Of a stretch of 64,000 bases of DNA, positions 45,498 through 55,085 are shown piece by piece. How positions within the stretch are numbered: the first letter of the stretch is position 1; each line of letters opens with the position of its first letter. Source of the DNA: Candidatus Thiodiazotropha endoloripes (GTDB lineage: Bacteria > Pseudomonadota > Gammaproteobacteria > Chromatiales > Chromatiaceae); NCBI RefSeq assembly GCF_001708965.1, contig NZ_LVJW01000006.1:744001-808000 (forward strand), given 5' to 3'. The position numbers were made by a program, and so were the translations under genes. Under the pieces are notes generated by a model. The model saw nothing but the letters and a program-made list of their open reading frames with translations. It had not been told where the DNA came from and made no database searches.

Positions 45498-46331
45498 ATG
45501 AAAACCCCAACCATCCTTCTGGCTGACAACGGCTCAAAGCGAGCAGACTCGGTGATCAATCTGCGCCGTCTTGCCAATCAGTTGAGCGACCTCTCCAATC
45601 ACCAGGTTTTTCCCGTCTCACTGCAGCATGCAGACAACATTCCCGCTGAGTCACTGAATGGTGAAGCAGCCGAGATACTGACGACCTTTTTGCGTCAAAA
45701 GCTCAACCAGGGCGAAACCGCATTTATCCTGGTTCCGCTCTTTTTCGGCCGGAGTCGGGCACTCACCTCCTATATCCCCCAGCAGCTTGAAAAACTGCGA
45801 GCCAAATACGGTCCCTTCACGCTGACACTGGCTGAAGAGCTCTATCCACTGCCCCAGGGGGAGCCGAGAGTGGCAAGCATTCTCCATCAACAGCTGCAGA
45901 TCACAGACCAGGGCAGACCGCCCCAACTGGTGATACTGGTCGACCACGGCTCGCCGCTTCCCCAGGTCAGTGAGGTGAGAAAGCGGGTCTGTGCGGATCT
46001 TCGTCAACTGCTCTCCCCCGGGATCGAACTCCAGCAGGCGGTGATGGAGCGACGGGAAGGCGACGAATATGATTTCAATGGCCACCTGTTAAGCGAGCAG
46101 CTGGAGAAGATTGCCCGCTCCAGACCGAATATCACCATCGATCTTGCCCTGCTCTTCCTCTCTCCAGGACGTCATGCCGGAGCTGGTGGTGATATCGAAT
46201 CGATCTGTCAGCAGCTAACCCGATCCCATCCAGGCATTCAAATACGTATCGCACCACTGGTAGGAAATCATCCGGGCCTGGCCGACATTCTGCTCGACCG
46301 ACTCGACTCAGTACTGGACAATCCGGTTTGA
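45498..46331 (+). CDS. CbiX/SirB-like protein (two-domain chelatase fold)
   Basis: 277 residues from ATG 45498. Two CbiX-like halves. The first has ILLADNGSKRADS, where the usual catalytic HGSR has Asn in place of His. The second has VILVDHGSPLPQV with His kept, and LLFLSPGRHAGAGGDI, the second metal-binding His region. It could be a sirohydrochlorin ferro- or cobaltochelatase using only the second site, or a relative with another role. No sirohaem or cobalamin genes are adjacent. Divergent from oxyR. Confidence 0.75.
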   Translation: MKTPTILLADNGSKRADSVINLRRLANQLSDLSNHQVFPVSLQHADNIPAESLNGEAAEILTTFLRQKLNQGETAFILVPLFFGRSRALTSYIPQQLEKLRAKYGPFTLTLAEELYPLPQGEPRVASILHQQLQITDQGRPPQLVILVDHGSPLPQVSEVRKRVCADLRQLLSPGIELQQAVMERREGDEYDFNGHLLSEQLEKIARSRPNITIDLALLFLSPGRHAGAGGDIESICQQLTRSHPGIQIRIAPLVGNHPGLADILLDRLDSVLDNPV

Positions 46332-46491
46332 TCTTCATATCCTTCGATCAGGTCCACTGACTCATTTCCTGTTGATGCAGACCGCCAAACAGACTCCACA
46401 GCACCGGTTTGTCATCTAGGGCACTAGACTAAATCAGACCCGAACGTTCAGCATCTGTGACCAAGTTCCGATAGGGAAACAACATCTGCAC

Positions 46492-47391
46492 ATGTCGACC
46501 AGCAATACCCAAACATACGCCATTGTATTCGCAGATATTGTCGAGAGCACCCGCATGTATGAAAGCCTCGGCGACACCCTTGCCAAGAAGCTGATCACCG
46601 AACTGGAAGAGGCGATTGCCCAAGTCGTCATCGCATGCGGTGGCCATGTGGTGGAGATTATCGGTGATGAGGTAATGAGTCGATATGACAATCCCAGCAG
46701 CGCCGTCATTGCCGCCTGCCGCATTCATGAACGGGTAGAGCTCTACGCCGAGCAGTCCGGTATGCCGATGGCCGCACGCATCGGTCTCCATTACGGGCCG
46801 GCGATCTTCGAAGCGGGGCGGATGTATGGGGATTCGGTCAATGTGGCCGCCAGAATGGCCGCCATTGCCCAGGCCAAACAGATCATCACCACAGAACAGG
46901 TTGTAGAGGCCCTGCCCGATGAGTTGCGTCTGATGGCCCGGCAGTTCGACAAGGTCAAAGTCAAAGGTAAGGTGGAACGCATGATCATCTATGATCTGCT
47001 ATGGCAGAAAGAGGATGTCACCTTCATCCACACCGCGCCAATCACTCAGAGCCTGGCAACCAAGACACTGATTCTCGAATACAACAATAAAACCTACAAA
47101 ATGCCACCCACCCAGGGGAGTGTTGGCATTGGCCGGGACCCAAAGAATGAGCTGGTGGTGAACGCCAGCTCCGCCTCCAGATCGCATGCTGTTCTGGAGT
47201 ATTACCGGGGCAAATATGTACTTAAAGACATCAGCACCAATGGCACCTACCTGACTACCCAGAACCAACAATCCCTCTATCTGCGACGGGAAACCATCCC
47301 CCTGCTCGGCCATGGCATGATCGGCCTGGGCGAACCGGTTTCCGATAATAACAAGCATCTGATCAGTTACCGCTTCCAGGAAAGCAAGTAA
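46492..47391 (+). CDS. Class III nucleotidyl cyclase with C-terminal FHA domain
   Basis: Probable adenylate cyclase. 299 residues, no TM, cytosolic. Cyclase domain about 8-170: metal aspartates D15 (FADIVEST) and D58 (EIIGDEVM) and transition-state residues N116 and R120 (GDSVNVAARM) are all present, so catalysis is expected. FHA domain about 205-285 with GRDPKNELVV, SASRSHAVLEY and ISTNGTYL, the phosphothreonine-binding loops. Its stop is 15 bases before the MscS-type channel gene, so the two are co-transcribed. FHA suggests control by a Ser/Thr kinase, but none is in the window. Confidence 0.9.
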   Translation: MSTSNTQTYAIVFADIVESTRMYESLGDTLAKKLITELEEAIAQVVIACGGHVVEIIGDEVMSRYDNPSSAVIAACRIHERVELYAEQSGMPMAARIGLHYGPAIFEAGRMYGDSVNVAARMAAIAQAKQIITTEQVVEALPDELRLMARQFDKVKVKGKVERMIIYDLLWQKEDVTFIHTAPITQSLATKTLILEYNNKTYKMPPTQGSVGIGRDPKNELVVNASSASRSHAVLEYYRGKYVLKDISTNGTYLTTQNQQSLYLRRETIPLLGHGMIGLGEPVSDNNKHLISYRFQESK

Positions 47392-47406
47392 CACCTAGCC
47401 TCGATC

Positions 47407-50400
47407 GTGAACAGACTCACTCTAACTCTGCTACTGATCACAATCAGCCTCACCTGTTTTGCCCAAACAGCACAAGATCAGGCCGACTCGGAACGGCTGT
47501 TGGCGACTGAACATCTTGAACTGATTAAAAGTGAAGCACTGCAGGATGAGAGCCTGGAAAAAAACACTCAGCAGAAAGTTGTTGAGCTGATCGATCAGGC
47601 TGAAAAATGGTTACGCCAGACAAACAAACTTGAAGGGGAGATCTCACAACTCAGCCGAACCATTGAGGAAGCACCATCAGAGATCAAAAAGCTGCGCAGC
47701 AACATCGGTCCTTTTGAGACTGAGGATGAGAGCCTGCTGAGTTTTATCAAACAGTCCGAACTGGTTGAAATCGAGCAACGGATCAGTCAACAAAGCCTTA
47801 ATCTGAATCAAGCCAGAGAACAACATAAAGAGCAGCTCGCAACCCTTTCCGGTCTGCTGGTGGGCAGTCAGCAGATCAATAGTGAAATATCGGAACACAG
47901 CGAGATACTGAGCAAGATCGATGCGGAGAGAGGGAACTATGATGAGGGTGAAAACAAACACCTGAACCAAGCCAGACAGCTGTTGCTGAACAGTCGCAAA
48001 CAGCTCCACGAGACTCAAATCGAACTGCTCAAGCTGCGCCTCGGCAACCAGAACCTGTTGACCAATCTGGCTCAGGCAAAGCGAGATGCGACCACGACCC
48101 AGATCGGCAAACTGCAGACCTCACTGCAACAGCTCAACCAGGCGGCCAGTGAAATCAGGGCGGAACAGGCCAAACAGGCGAGGCAGCAGGCGGAACAGGT
48201 CAAACAACAGTTGAAAAGCTTGCCTGAGCCGATCAAAACGATCGCCCAGAAAAACGCTCAAAACCGTGCTGAACTGGAAGAGTTGGTCTATTGGGAAAAG
48301 CGGGTCTCACAAAAACTGCAGGCGACCCAGCACCAACTGGAGCAGATCAGCGACGATTTCGAACACACTAAACAGCGGGTCGATGTGGTGGGCGCCAGTC
48401 AGGCGATCGGAAAAATGCTCTCCCGTCGACGTCAGGCTCTGCCCTCCCTGCAGAGCTACAGTCGCTCATCGGCTGAACGCAAACAGGAGATCAACATCGC
48501 CACGGATCGTCAGATTGCCATCGAAGAGCAACTGCTGGTCCAAGGCAGCCTCACCGAGCATGTCGAACAGGTTACCCAACCGTTGACGGAAGGTCTGTCG
48601 GAAGATAAGGCGGATAAACTGCGCAAACAGGTCTTCAGCCTGTTGGGATCCCGCCAGGAGGCACTCAACGAGCTGCAGAAGATCTATGGTCGTTACATTA
48701 CCCAGCTGACCTCACTCGACCAGGCCGAGCGGCAACTGCTTGAGGTTTCCGAGAGTTATGTAGACTACATTGATGATCAACTGATCTGGATCTCAAGCGG
48801 TGATCTGTTCGATTTTCTCGACTTCAATCAGCTCAAAACCGGAGTGGCCAGATTGCTATCCCCTCAGGAATGGCTTCAAACCGGCAGCGAAATCACCCAG
48901 GCGGCAAAACAGCGCCCCGGTCTGTCGATGTCCCTGCTGGCCCTGCTGATGGTGATCATCTGGAAGCAGCGCAATGTAACTCTGCAGCTACCCCTACTAG
49001 CTAAATCGACCCGCAAAATACGCACTGATTCGATTCGTCTGACCCTATGGGCCTTGCTACTCACGCTCGCCAAAATCGGTATTTTGCCAGGCATCATGAT
49101 CAGTCTGGGAATCCTGCTCAAAACCCTGCCCACAGCCACCCCTTTCAGCCTGGTGGTCGCAACCTCGCTGGTCAACGTAGGTATCACCTTGACTGCGGCA
49201 CTGCTGCTCTATCAGCTGTGTCTTCCTGAAGGCATAGGGATACGCCACCTGCGCTGGAACAGGCAGATCTGTACGGCCTTGGCCAAAGAGTTGCGTTGGC
49301 TGATACCGGTTGCCATTCCACTACGCTTCATTGTCACCCTCAGCGAAGGAGATTATCTCTCCGTCGATACACAAAATATCGGAAGGCTGGCCATCATTGC
49401 TCTGATGGTGACCACACTGTTTTTTATCCAGCGTCTGTTAAACAAGAAAGACTTACTGTTTCAGACCTGGCATAGAATCAGTCCCAATGCCATCCTGGTA
49501 CAGCTCCAGTTCCTCTGGTTTCCCTTGCTGTTACTGATCGGTCTGGGCATAGCCATTGCCGGCAGCATTGGCTATCTGAACCTTTCCATACGCCTGTTGA
49601 AGCTGGTGGAACTGACCTTCTGGTTCTTTGTCGGCCTGTTTATTCTCAAAGAGCTGTTACTGCGCTATCTGTTTATCGCAGAACGAAGGCTGCGCTATGA
49701 GAGTGCTCTGCAAAGGCGTGAAGAGTTACGTCAACAAAGAGAGCAGGAGCAACAGCAACTTGAAGATGAAAGCACGGTAATTACCGCTGAGATTCCGGAA
49801 ATCAACTTTGATACTTTGAGCGAACAGGCGAAACGTCTGGTTCGCTTCGGCTATCTGTTCGGTTCTGTGGTGGGAACCTGGCTGATCTGGTCCGACTTTC
49901 TACCTGCTCTGGATTTCCTCACCACCATCCAACTGCCGTTTACCGCCACCCAGGTTGTGGACGGTATTGTCACAGAGGGATCGCTGACTCTGAACGACAT
50001 CTTCATCGGAATCATTATTCTGGTTTTCACTATCCTTGCGGCAAAGAATCTGCCCGGCATACTCGAAATCACACTCTTGCAGAGACTGCCTTTGGAGACC
50101 GGGGCCCGTTATGCCCTGACCACTCTGTTGCAATACCTGATTGCAGGAATCGGCATCATCACCGCATTCAGTACCATCGGCTTTCAGTGGTCGAGTATTC
50201 AATGGCTGGTCGCCGCACTGGGTGTTGGATTGGGGTTTGGTCTACAGGAGATCGTCGCCAACTTTATCAGCGGCATCATATTGTTGTTTGAAAGACCGAT
50301 CCGGGTAGGTGATGTTGTAACCCTGGATGATACTACCGGGGTGGTCTCTAAAATTCGTATCCGCGCCACTACCATAACCAACTATGACAAGCAGGAGATG

Positions 50401-50769
50401 TTGATTCCAAATAAAGAGTTCATCACCGGACGGGTAATCAACTGGACCCTGAGTGACAAAATCAACCGGATCATCATCACCGTAGGCATCGCCTACGGCA
50501 GTGACGTAAAGCAGGCCATGAAGCTGATGATCGAAGCGGCTGATGAGAATGAAAACGTACTCACCGAGCCGAAACCGGTAGCCACATTCGAGGCCTTCGG
50601 CGATAGCGCACTCAATCTACTGCTGCGGGTCTATCTTGGTTCGATGGACAACCGTCTGGCCACCATCACTGCGCTGCATGAATCGATCAATCAAAAGTTC
50701 ACACAGGCGGAAATCAGCATTCCATTTCCGCAACGGGACATCCATATCCACAATCCGACCGATAAGTAG
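47407..50769 (+). CDS. Giant mechanosensitive channel of the MscS family (MscK/MscM type)
   Basis: 1120 residues; start GTG 47407. Signal peptide MNRLTLTLLLITISLTCFAQ, then a long periplasmic coiled-coil domain rich in Gln/Glu/Lys (about 25-490). About ten membrane segments follow (505-960). The conserved MscS pore and beta domain (about 920-1110) shows WLVAALGVGLGFGLQEIVAN, FISGIILLFERPIRVGDVV and NKEFITGRVINWTLSD. MscK-type channels open on membrane tension and, in E. coli, depend on potassium. It forms an operon with the upstream cyclase-FHA gene. Confidence 0.92.
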   Translation: MNRLTLTLLLITISLTCFAQTAQDQADSERLLATEHLELIKSEALQDESLEKNTQQKVVELIDQAEKWLRQTNKLEGEISQLSRTIEEAPSEIKKLRSNIGPFETEDESLLSFIKQSELVEIEQRISQQSLNLNQAREQHKEQLATLSGLLVGSQQINSEISEHSEILSKIDAERGNYDEGENKHLNQARQLLLNSRKQLHETQIELLKLRLGNQNLLTNLAQAKRDATTTQIGKLQTSLQQLNQAASEIRAEQAKQARQQAEQVKQQLKSLPEPIKTIAQKNAQNRAELEELVYWEKRVSQKLQATQHQLEQISDDFEHTKQRVDVVGASQAIGKMLSRRRQALPSLQSYSRSSAERKQEINIATDRQIAIEEQLLVQGSLTEHVEQVTQPLTEGLSEDKADKLRKQVFSLLGSRQEALNELQKIYGRYITQLTSLDQAERQLLEVSESYVDYIDDQLIWISSGDLFDFLDFNQLKTGVARLLSPQEWLQTGSEITQAAKQRPGLSMSLLALLMVIIWKQRNVTLQLPLLAKSTRKIRTDSIRLTLWALLLTLAKIGILPGIMISLGILLKTLPTATPFSLVVATSLVNVGITLTAALLLYQLCLPEGIGIRHLRWNRQICTALAKELRWLIPVAIPLRFIVTLSEGDYLSVDTQNIGRLAIIALMVTTLFFIQRLLNKKDLLFQTWHRISPNAILVQLQFLWFPLLLLIGLGIAIAGSIGYLNLSIRLLKLVELTFWFFVGLFILKELLLRYLFIAERRLRYESALQRREELRQQREQEQQQLEDESTVITAEIPEINFDTLSEQAKRLVRFGYLFGSVVGTWLIWSDFLPALDFLTTIQLPFTATQVVDGIVTEGSLTLNDIFIGIIILVFTILAAKNLPGILEITLLQRLPLETGARYALTTLLQYLIAGIGIITAFSTIGFQWSSIQWLVAALGVGLGFGLQEIVANFISGIILLFERPIRVGDVVTLDDTTGVVSKIRIRATTITNYDKQEMLIPNKEFITGRVINWTLSDKINRIIITVGIAYGSDVKQAMKLMIEAADENENVLTEPKPVATFEAFGDSALNLLLRVYLGSMDNRLATITALHESINQKFTQAEISIPFPQRDIHIHNPTDK

Positions 50770-50801
50770 CCGTTTAGTTTACTTAGGCTTGATTTTCAAC
50801 T

Positions 50802-50831
50802 AGGGCCTGATAACACTAATCCAATAGGCCC
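50802..50831 (+). repeat. Dispersed intergenic repeat A, single arm
   Basis: AGGGCCTGATAACACTAATC then CAATAGGCCC. Close to consensus, in the spacer between two convergent genes. Confidence 0.75.
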
Positions 50832-50860
50832 GAACAGAATCCCACTGAATCCGTGGCCGG

Positions 50861-53668
50861 TTACCTTTGCTGAAGCAGCATGACCTTGTTGTCATTACCA
50901 CACAACATCGCCTCGAACTCTTCAGCCGGCAAAGGTTTACTGAAAAAATATCCCTGCGCCATTTCACATCCCTGCTGATGCAGAAAATCGAGCTGTCTTT
51001 GTGATTCAACACCTTCAGCAACCACCCCGAGATTGAGTTGATGTGCCATCGCGATAATCGCAGAGGTAATCGTCACATCATCTGTATTCTCCGGGATATC
51101 GCGGATAAATGAACGATCGATTTTAAGGGAGTTGAGTGGAAATCGTTTCAAGTAACTCAAGGATGAGTAGCCGGTACCAAAATCATCCACCGAGATATTG
51201 ATACCCATCATTTTGAACTCGTTCAGTGTGGCGATGGTTTCGTTTACATTCCGCATCAGGATACTTTCCGTGATCTCGAACTCGAGATACTTCGGTTCCA
51301 GACCGCTGCTGCGCAGAGAATTATCGACGATATGACTGAGATCCCGCTGAATGAACTGCATACTGCTCAGATTGATCGCCACTCTGATGTTTTGGTGTCC
51401 TGCATCCTGCCAGGCTTTGTTCTGACGACAAGCCTCATTCAGAACCCATTCACCAAGCTCAATGATCATACCCGTCTCTTCAGCGATGGGTATGAACTCA
51501 TCGGGTGGAATCATACCCAAATCAGGCTGATGCCAGCGCAATAGCGCTTCAGCAGAGACCAGCTGACCGGTGCGCATATCGATCTGTGGCTGATAGTAGA
51601 GCTCCATCTCTTTCGAAACCAACGCCTTACGTAACTTACCCTCAAGCTTTAGTCGGGTAGCCGCCAGTGCATTCATCTGTTCGGTATAAAACTGGAAGTT
51701 GTTTTTACCCACTGCCTTGGCATGATACATGGCGGTATCGGCATTTTTCAGCAACTCCTCCACATCATGCCCATCCCGTGGAAAGATCGCGATACCGATA
51801 CTCGGCGTGACATAGACATCATGACCTTTAAGATTGTAAGAGCTGGCAATCACACTCTGAACACGCTTGGCAACGATGGCGGCGTCTTCAGGCTCCTCGA
51901 TCTCATCCAGCAACACGGTAAACTCATCACCTCCCAGACGAGCGATTTTCTTACCCTTGAACTCGCCGGTATGGGAGAAACTGATCGTATCGGAAATCCG
52001 CACCTGCTCAACCAGACGCTTGGTGATGTTCTGCAACAGCATATCGCCGATATCATGACCGAGAGTATCATTTATCCGTTTGAACTCATCCAGATCTAGA
52101 TAGAGGACCGCCCCAATCCGGCCATGGCGTTTTGCTGTATTGATTGCCTTGCTTACCTGCTCCTTGAAGGCTTGTCGGTTGGGCAGATCGGTCAGTGAAT
52201 CACAATAGGCCAGATAACGGATCTTCTCATCCCAGCGTTTGCGTTCCGTGATGTCCCGGGCAAAGATACTGAGCATCGGCTGATTACCGGCAGTAGAGCT
52301 GGATATCGCCAGTTCCAAAGGAAACTCCTGACCATCTTTTCTCTGACCAACGGTCTCAAGTCTGAGCCGGCTCGGGAGATTACTCTGATTCTCAAAAATC
52401 GGTTTCAGTTCATGCTCAATCTTCACAAAGGCCTCAGGGGGCAGTATGAGTTGAAACAGCCTCAATCCAATGACAAATCGTTCGTCATAGCCGAAAACCT
52501 CTCTGGCCTGCTGATTCCAGCTGACAATTCGACCAGTTCCATCCGCTGTGATCACCGCATCAAAGGCCGTATCGATGACATTGGTGAATCGGGCCCCCTG
52601 GACAGCAAGCTCCTCTTCTACCGCCTCTTCCTGCAGTTGCGCATATCGACGATGGCGATAAACCGCAATGATCAATCCCAACACCAACATGGTGATCAGC
52701 CACTCAATGAAGACTCTTGATCCATGAATGGCATTCAGACTGATAATCCGACTGATGGATAGGGTGAACTGCAAACCGTGCACTTCCAGTGGCTGGGTAA
52801 AGTTAACCAGGTGTTGACTCAGCCCCAGTTCCTCATCTTCAGCACCAAACTCCGTCAGCAGTTTGTTCAGGGAACCACCAAGATCCGGTGCACCGCGATA
52901 GAGTTTTAAGCTTAGATCCTTACCTGGCAACTCCAGGCTCGAGAAGAACTGTTCAAAATCGATTCGCAAAACAGCGAAACCGCTCAACATCTCCCATCGG
53001 TCACTGGCCGCTTCCGGTGGGTAACGCCCCAGATAAACCGGTTTCATAATCAGGTAGAGGGGTTTATTGATATAGCGATTCTGCAGTGTTTCGAGTGCAA
53101 TTGTATCGCCGTCCCGAATCGCCTTTTCTATCATCAGGGTAAAAGACGATTCATTGGCAAGATCATAACCGAGAAGACTAGCAGTTCTCGGCTCCATGGG
53201 CTCGATAAAACTGACCGGCAGGTGAAAGCCCAGATACTGACTGCCGTCACTCTCCTGAGAAAGCTCATGCTGTTTCAATCCAAAACCGACAAAACCCTCC
53301 ACCTTCATGCGACGTTCGAAGGCAGCCACATCCTGAGTGGCAACACGTTCTACATGCATCACGGAGTGAATGAATGGATAGGCGATCAACAACTCCTGGG
53401 AGAACAGGGTCTGCTCCGCACTGCTCAGCATATCACTGGCATGGTGCTGACCGACCAAGGCCGTCAGCACTGTCTCCAGATTGGCCACCCGATGGATCAC
53501 CGCACGCTGAACCTGCCAGGCCTGATTGGCAAACTCCCCCTTGACGGCGGAAACCTCCCGGGTTACGGAATAGGTAATCGACAGCAGGGAACAAACAGCC
53601 ACCAATACCCACACGACCAGTCTATGCTGGCCTATGAGTACTTTTTCCCTGACCGTGAATTGCATCAT
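50861..53668 (-). CDS. CHASE-PAS-GGDEF-EAL c-di-GMP signalling protein
   Basis: 935 residues in the inner membrane. TM1 (about 17-38), periplasmic CHASE sensor (about 60-290), TM2 (about 315-340), PAS (about 365-480), GGDEF (RLGGDEFTVLLDE, about residue 578) and EAL (from about 690). EAL residues are complete: AEALLRW, AINLSS, EITES, SVDDFGTGYSS, LKIDRSF, AEGVES and QGYFFSKP. So a working phosphodiesterase is expected, with an intact GGDEF too. The start codon ATG overlaps the stop of the upstream binding-protein gene as TAATG, so the two are translationally coupled. Confidence 0.93.
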   Translation of the reverse strand: MMQFTVREKVLIGQHRLVVWVLVAVCSLLSITYSVTREVSAVKGEFANQAWQVQRAVIHRVANLETVLTALVGQHHASDMLSSAEQTLFSQELLIAYPFIHSVMHVERVATQDVAAFERRMKVEGFVGFGLKQHELSQESDGSQYLGFHLPVSFIEPMEPRTASLLGYDLANESSFTLMIEKAIRDGDTIALETLQNRYINKPLYLIMKPVYLGRYPPEAASDRWEMLSGFAVLRIDFEQFFSSLELPGKDLSLKLYRGAPDLGGSLNKLLTEFGAEDEELGLSQHLVNFTQPLEVHGLQFTLSISRIISLNAIHGSRVFIEWLITMLVLGLIIAVYRHRRYAQLQEEAVEEELAVQGARFTNVIDTAFDAVITADGTGRIVSWNQQAREVFGYDERFVIGLRLFQLILPPEAFVKIEHELKPIFENQSNLPSRLRLETVGQRKDGQEFPLELAISSSTAGNQPMLSIFARDITERKRWDEKIRYLAYCDSLTDLPNRQAFKEQVSKAINTAKRHGRIGAVLYLDLDEFKRINDTLGHDIGDMLLQNITKRLVEQVRISDTISFSHTGEFKGKKIARLGGDEFTVLLDEIEEPEDAAIVAKRVQSVIASSYNLKGHDVYVTPSIGIAIFPRDGHDVEELLKNADTAMYHAKAVGKNNFQFYTEQMNALAATRLKLEGKLRKALVSKEMELYYQPQIDMRTGQLVSAEALLRWHQPDLGMIPPDEFIPIAEETGMIIELGEWVLNEACRQNKAWQDAGHQNIRVAINLSSMQFIQRDLSHIVDNSLRSSGLEPKYLEFEITESILMRNVNETIATLNEFKMMGINISVDDFGTGYSSLSYLKRFPLNSLKIDRSFIRDIPENTDDVTITSAIIAMAHQLNLGVVAEGVESQRQLDFLHQQGCEMAQGYFFSKPLPAEEFEAMLCGNDNKVMLLQQR

Positions 53669-54642
53669 TATTGTATTTTCTTGGCCTTTCTAACCAGTGG
53701 ATCGGGAAGCTTCAGACCACTTACCATAAGAATCGAGTGATTCACCCAGATCTCCCATTTTCTGTTCGAAACGATCGGTATATCGGTTGGAGCGACACCG
53801 TCTAAAATGGCAAGCGCTGCCTTGGCCGCCCACTCCCCGTGCTCTTCAGGAATTTTGGTGAATCCGAGTATGCTATAGGGCATCATCCAATTATGTGTCG
53901 TCAGGCTCAGACTGTGGGTGGTGCGTTTCAGTCGATCGACCACCTCGGTCTCATCCCAGTCGTTGATGCCTGAATTACTGCCGATGATCACAAAATCGTA
54001 TTCCTGAGCCTCTTCGTACGCAGCCAGCCACTCGGCCATTGTTGAGGCCAGGCGGCGATCAAGCAACAGACCGATATCCTCGGCCATACTTTCGAAGCGT
54101 GCTGCATTCTTCTTCTCCGTCAGGGTATCAGCCCCCAGATAGACCGCACGTTCCGCACCGATGCGGATACTCCTGGCCTTGTTGAACAACACATCGATTG
54201 GCGCAACCTCCACCATTCCTGTGGTATTGCTGTAAGGAAACCCATAGGCATCCACATTCCAATTGATACCGCAAAAAACAAACGGAATCTCATGATCCTT
54301 GAAATAGGGCTGAATCACATATTTCGCTGCATTGTCATCCGCGGTAATCACCACATCGGGCTTCCAGGATAGAATCAGATCCCGGGCATCCTTGGCAGCC
54401 TGCTGCTTGTATGCCTCATCTTTATGGCGCTTGGTGTCCATATCGATCTGCTTCAGTTCACACTGGGTCCCAATACTCTTTCTCAACCCACGTTCAACCC
54501 CGTCCGACCAGGCATATCCCTGATGATAGGAGGATATATAGAGGCACTTACTGCTGGAGAAAGCACCAAACGGAAGAAAAAACAGTATAAAAATTAATGT
54601 TATTTGAGTTTGTAATTCTAATCTGACACGTACTGACGACAT
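53668..54642 (-). CDS. Periplasmic ABC-type substrate-binding protein (ABC_sub_bind/PF04392-like)
   Basis: 324 residues; hydrophobic N-terminal segment (about 14-30, LIFILFFLPFGAFS) as signal or anchor. Periplasmic binding-protein type I fold: YISSYHQGYAWSDGVERGLR, PDVVITADDNAAKYV, IPFVFCGINWNVDAYGFP and NTTGMVEVAPIDVLF. No ABC permease or ATPase is present. Instead the gene overlaps a CHASE-PAS-GGDEF-EAL gene by one base, so it probably presents a ligand to that sensor. AGGA precedes the ATG. A perfect palindrome lies 56 bases upstream. Confidence 0.85.
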   Translation of the reverse strand: MSSVRVRLELQTQITLIFILFFLPFGAFSSSKCLYISSYHQGYAWSDGVERGLRKSIGTQCELKQIDMDTKRHKDEAYKQQAAKDARDLILSWKPDVVITADDNAAKYVIQPYFKDHEIPFVFCGINWNVDAYGFPYSNTTGMVEVAPIDVLFNKARSIRIGAERAVYLGADTLTEKKNAARFESMAEDIGLLLDRRLASTMAEWLAAYEEAQEYDFVIIGSNSGINDWDETEVVDRLKRTTHSLSLTTHNWMMPYSILGFTKIPEEHGEWAAKAALAILDGVAPTDIPIVSNRKWEIWVNHSILMVSGLKLPDPLVRKAKKIQ

Positions 54643-54697
54643 AAATCCTATCCCCCTGCCAAATCCAAAAGACGTCAGAAAAATATATCGGCGAATA

Positions 54698-54714
54698 TTT
54701 GTAAACTTTACAAA
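54698..54714. promoter_or_regulatory. Perfect 17-base palindrome upstream of the binding-protein/EAL operon
   Basis: TTTGTAAA, one C, TTTACAAA: an exact 8-1-8 inverted repeat, 56 bases before ATG 54642. Position and symmetry fit an operator for a dimeric regulator. Confidence 0.5.
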
Positions 54715-54885
54715 TCAGCACGAACTCTGTTTGCCCTGGAGTTAGCAAGCGACTTGCTTCCTATACCGCCACCACCCACGCAAGCGCCCCCTGAAAACAC
54801 AATAAACTTATAATTATCAGTTAGCTACACATTTCACACTGATCTAAAAACGGCATGGATTTGGTCTTTTCACCCACTTACGGAA

Positions 54886-55074
54886 TTGCCACACAGAGCC
54901 GAAACCAGCCCGCTGATTAACCATCCGGCAGAGAAGTCGATAATCGAAAGAGGATATTGGGTTCAAATAGAAGATAGTGAAGTCAGAGAGCACCACGCAC
55001 TGCCACCGGTCACTCTGAATCGGTCTCAGGTGGTTAAGCCGAAACGAGCCCGCCTCTTAAATTCAAACGATTAA
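54886..55074 (+). CDS. Doubtful small hypothetical ORF
   Basis: 62 codons from a TTG start (MPHRAETSPLINHPAEKSII and so on). The middle part (GYWVQIEDSEVREHHALPPV) looks protein-like, but the start codon is weak, no family is recognised, and codon choice is AT-richer than in the neighbours. Could be chance. Confidence 0.25.
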   Translation: MPHRAETSPLINHPAEKSIIERGYWVQIEDSEVREHHALPPVTLNRSQVVKPKRARLLNSND

Positions 55075-55085
55075 GGGCCTCAACA

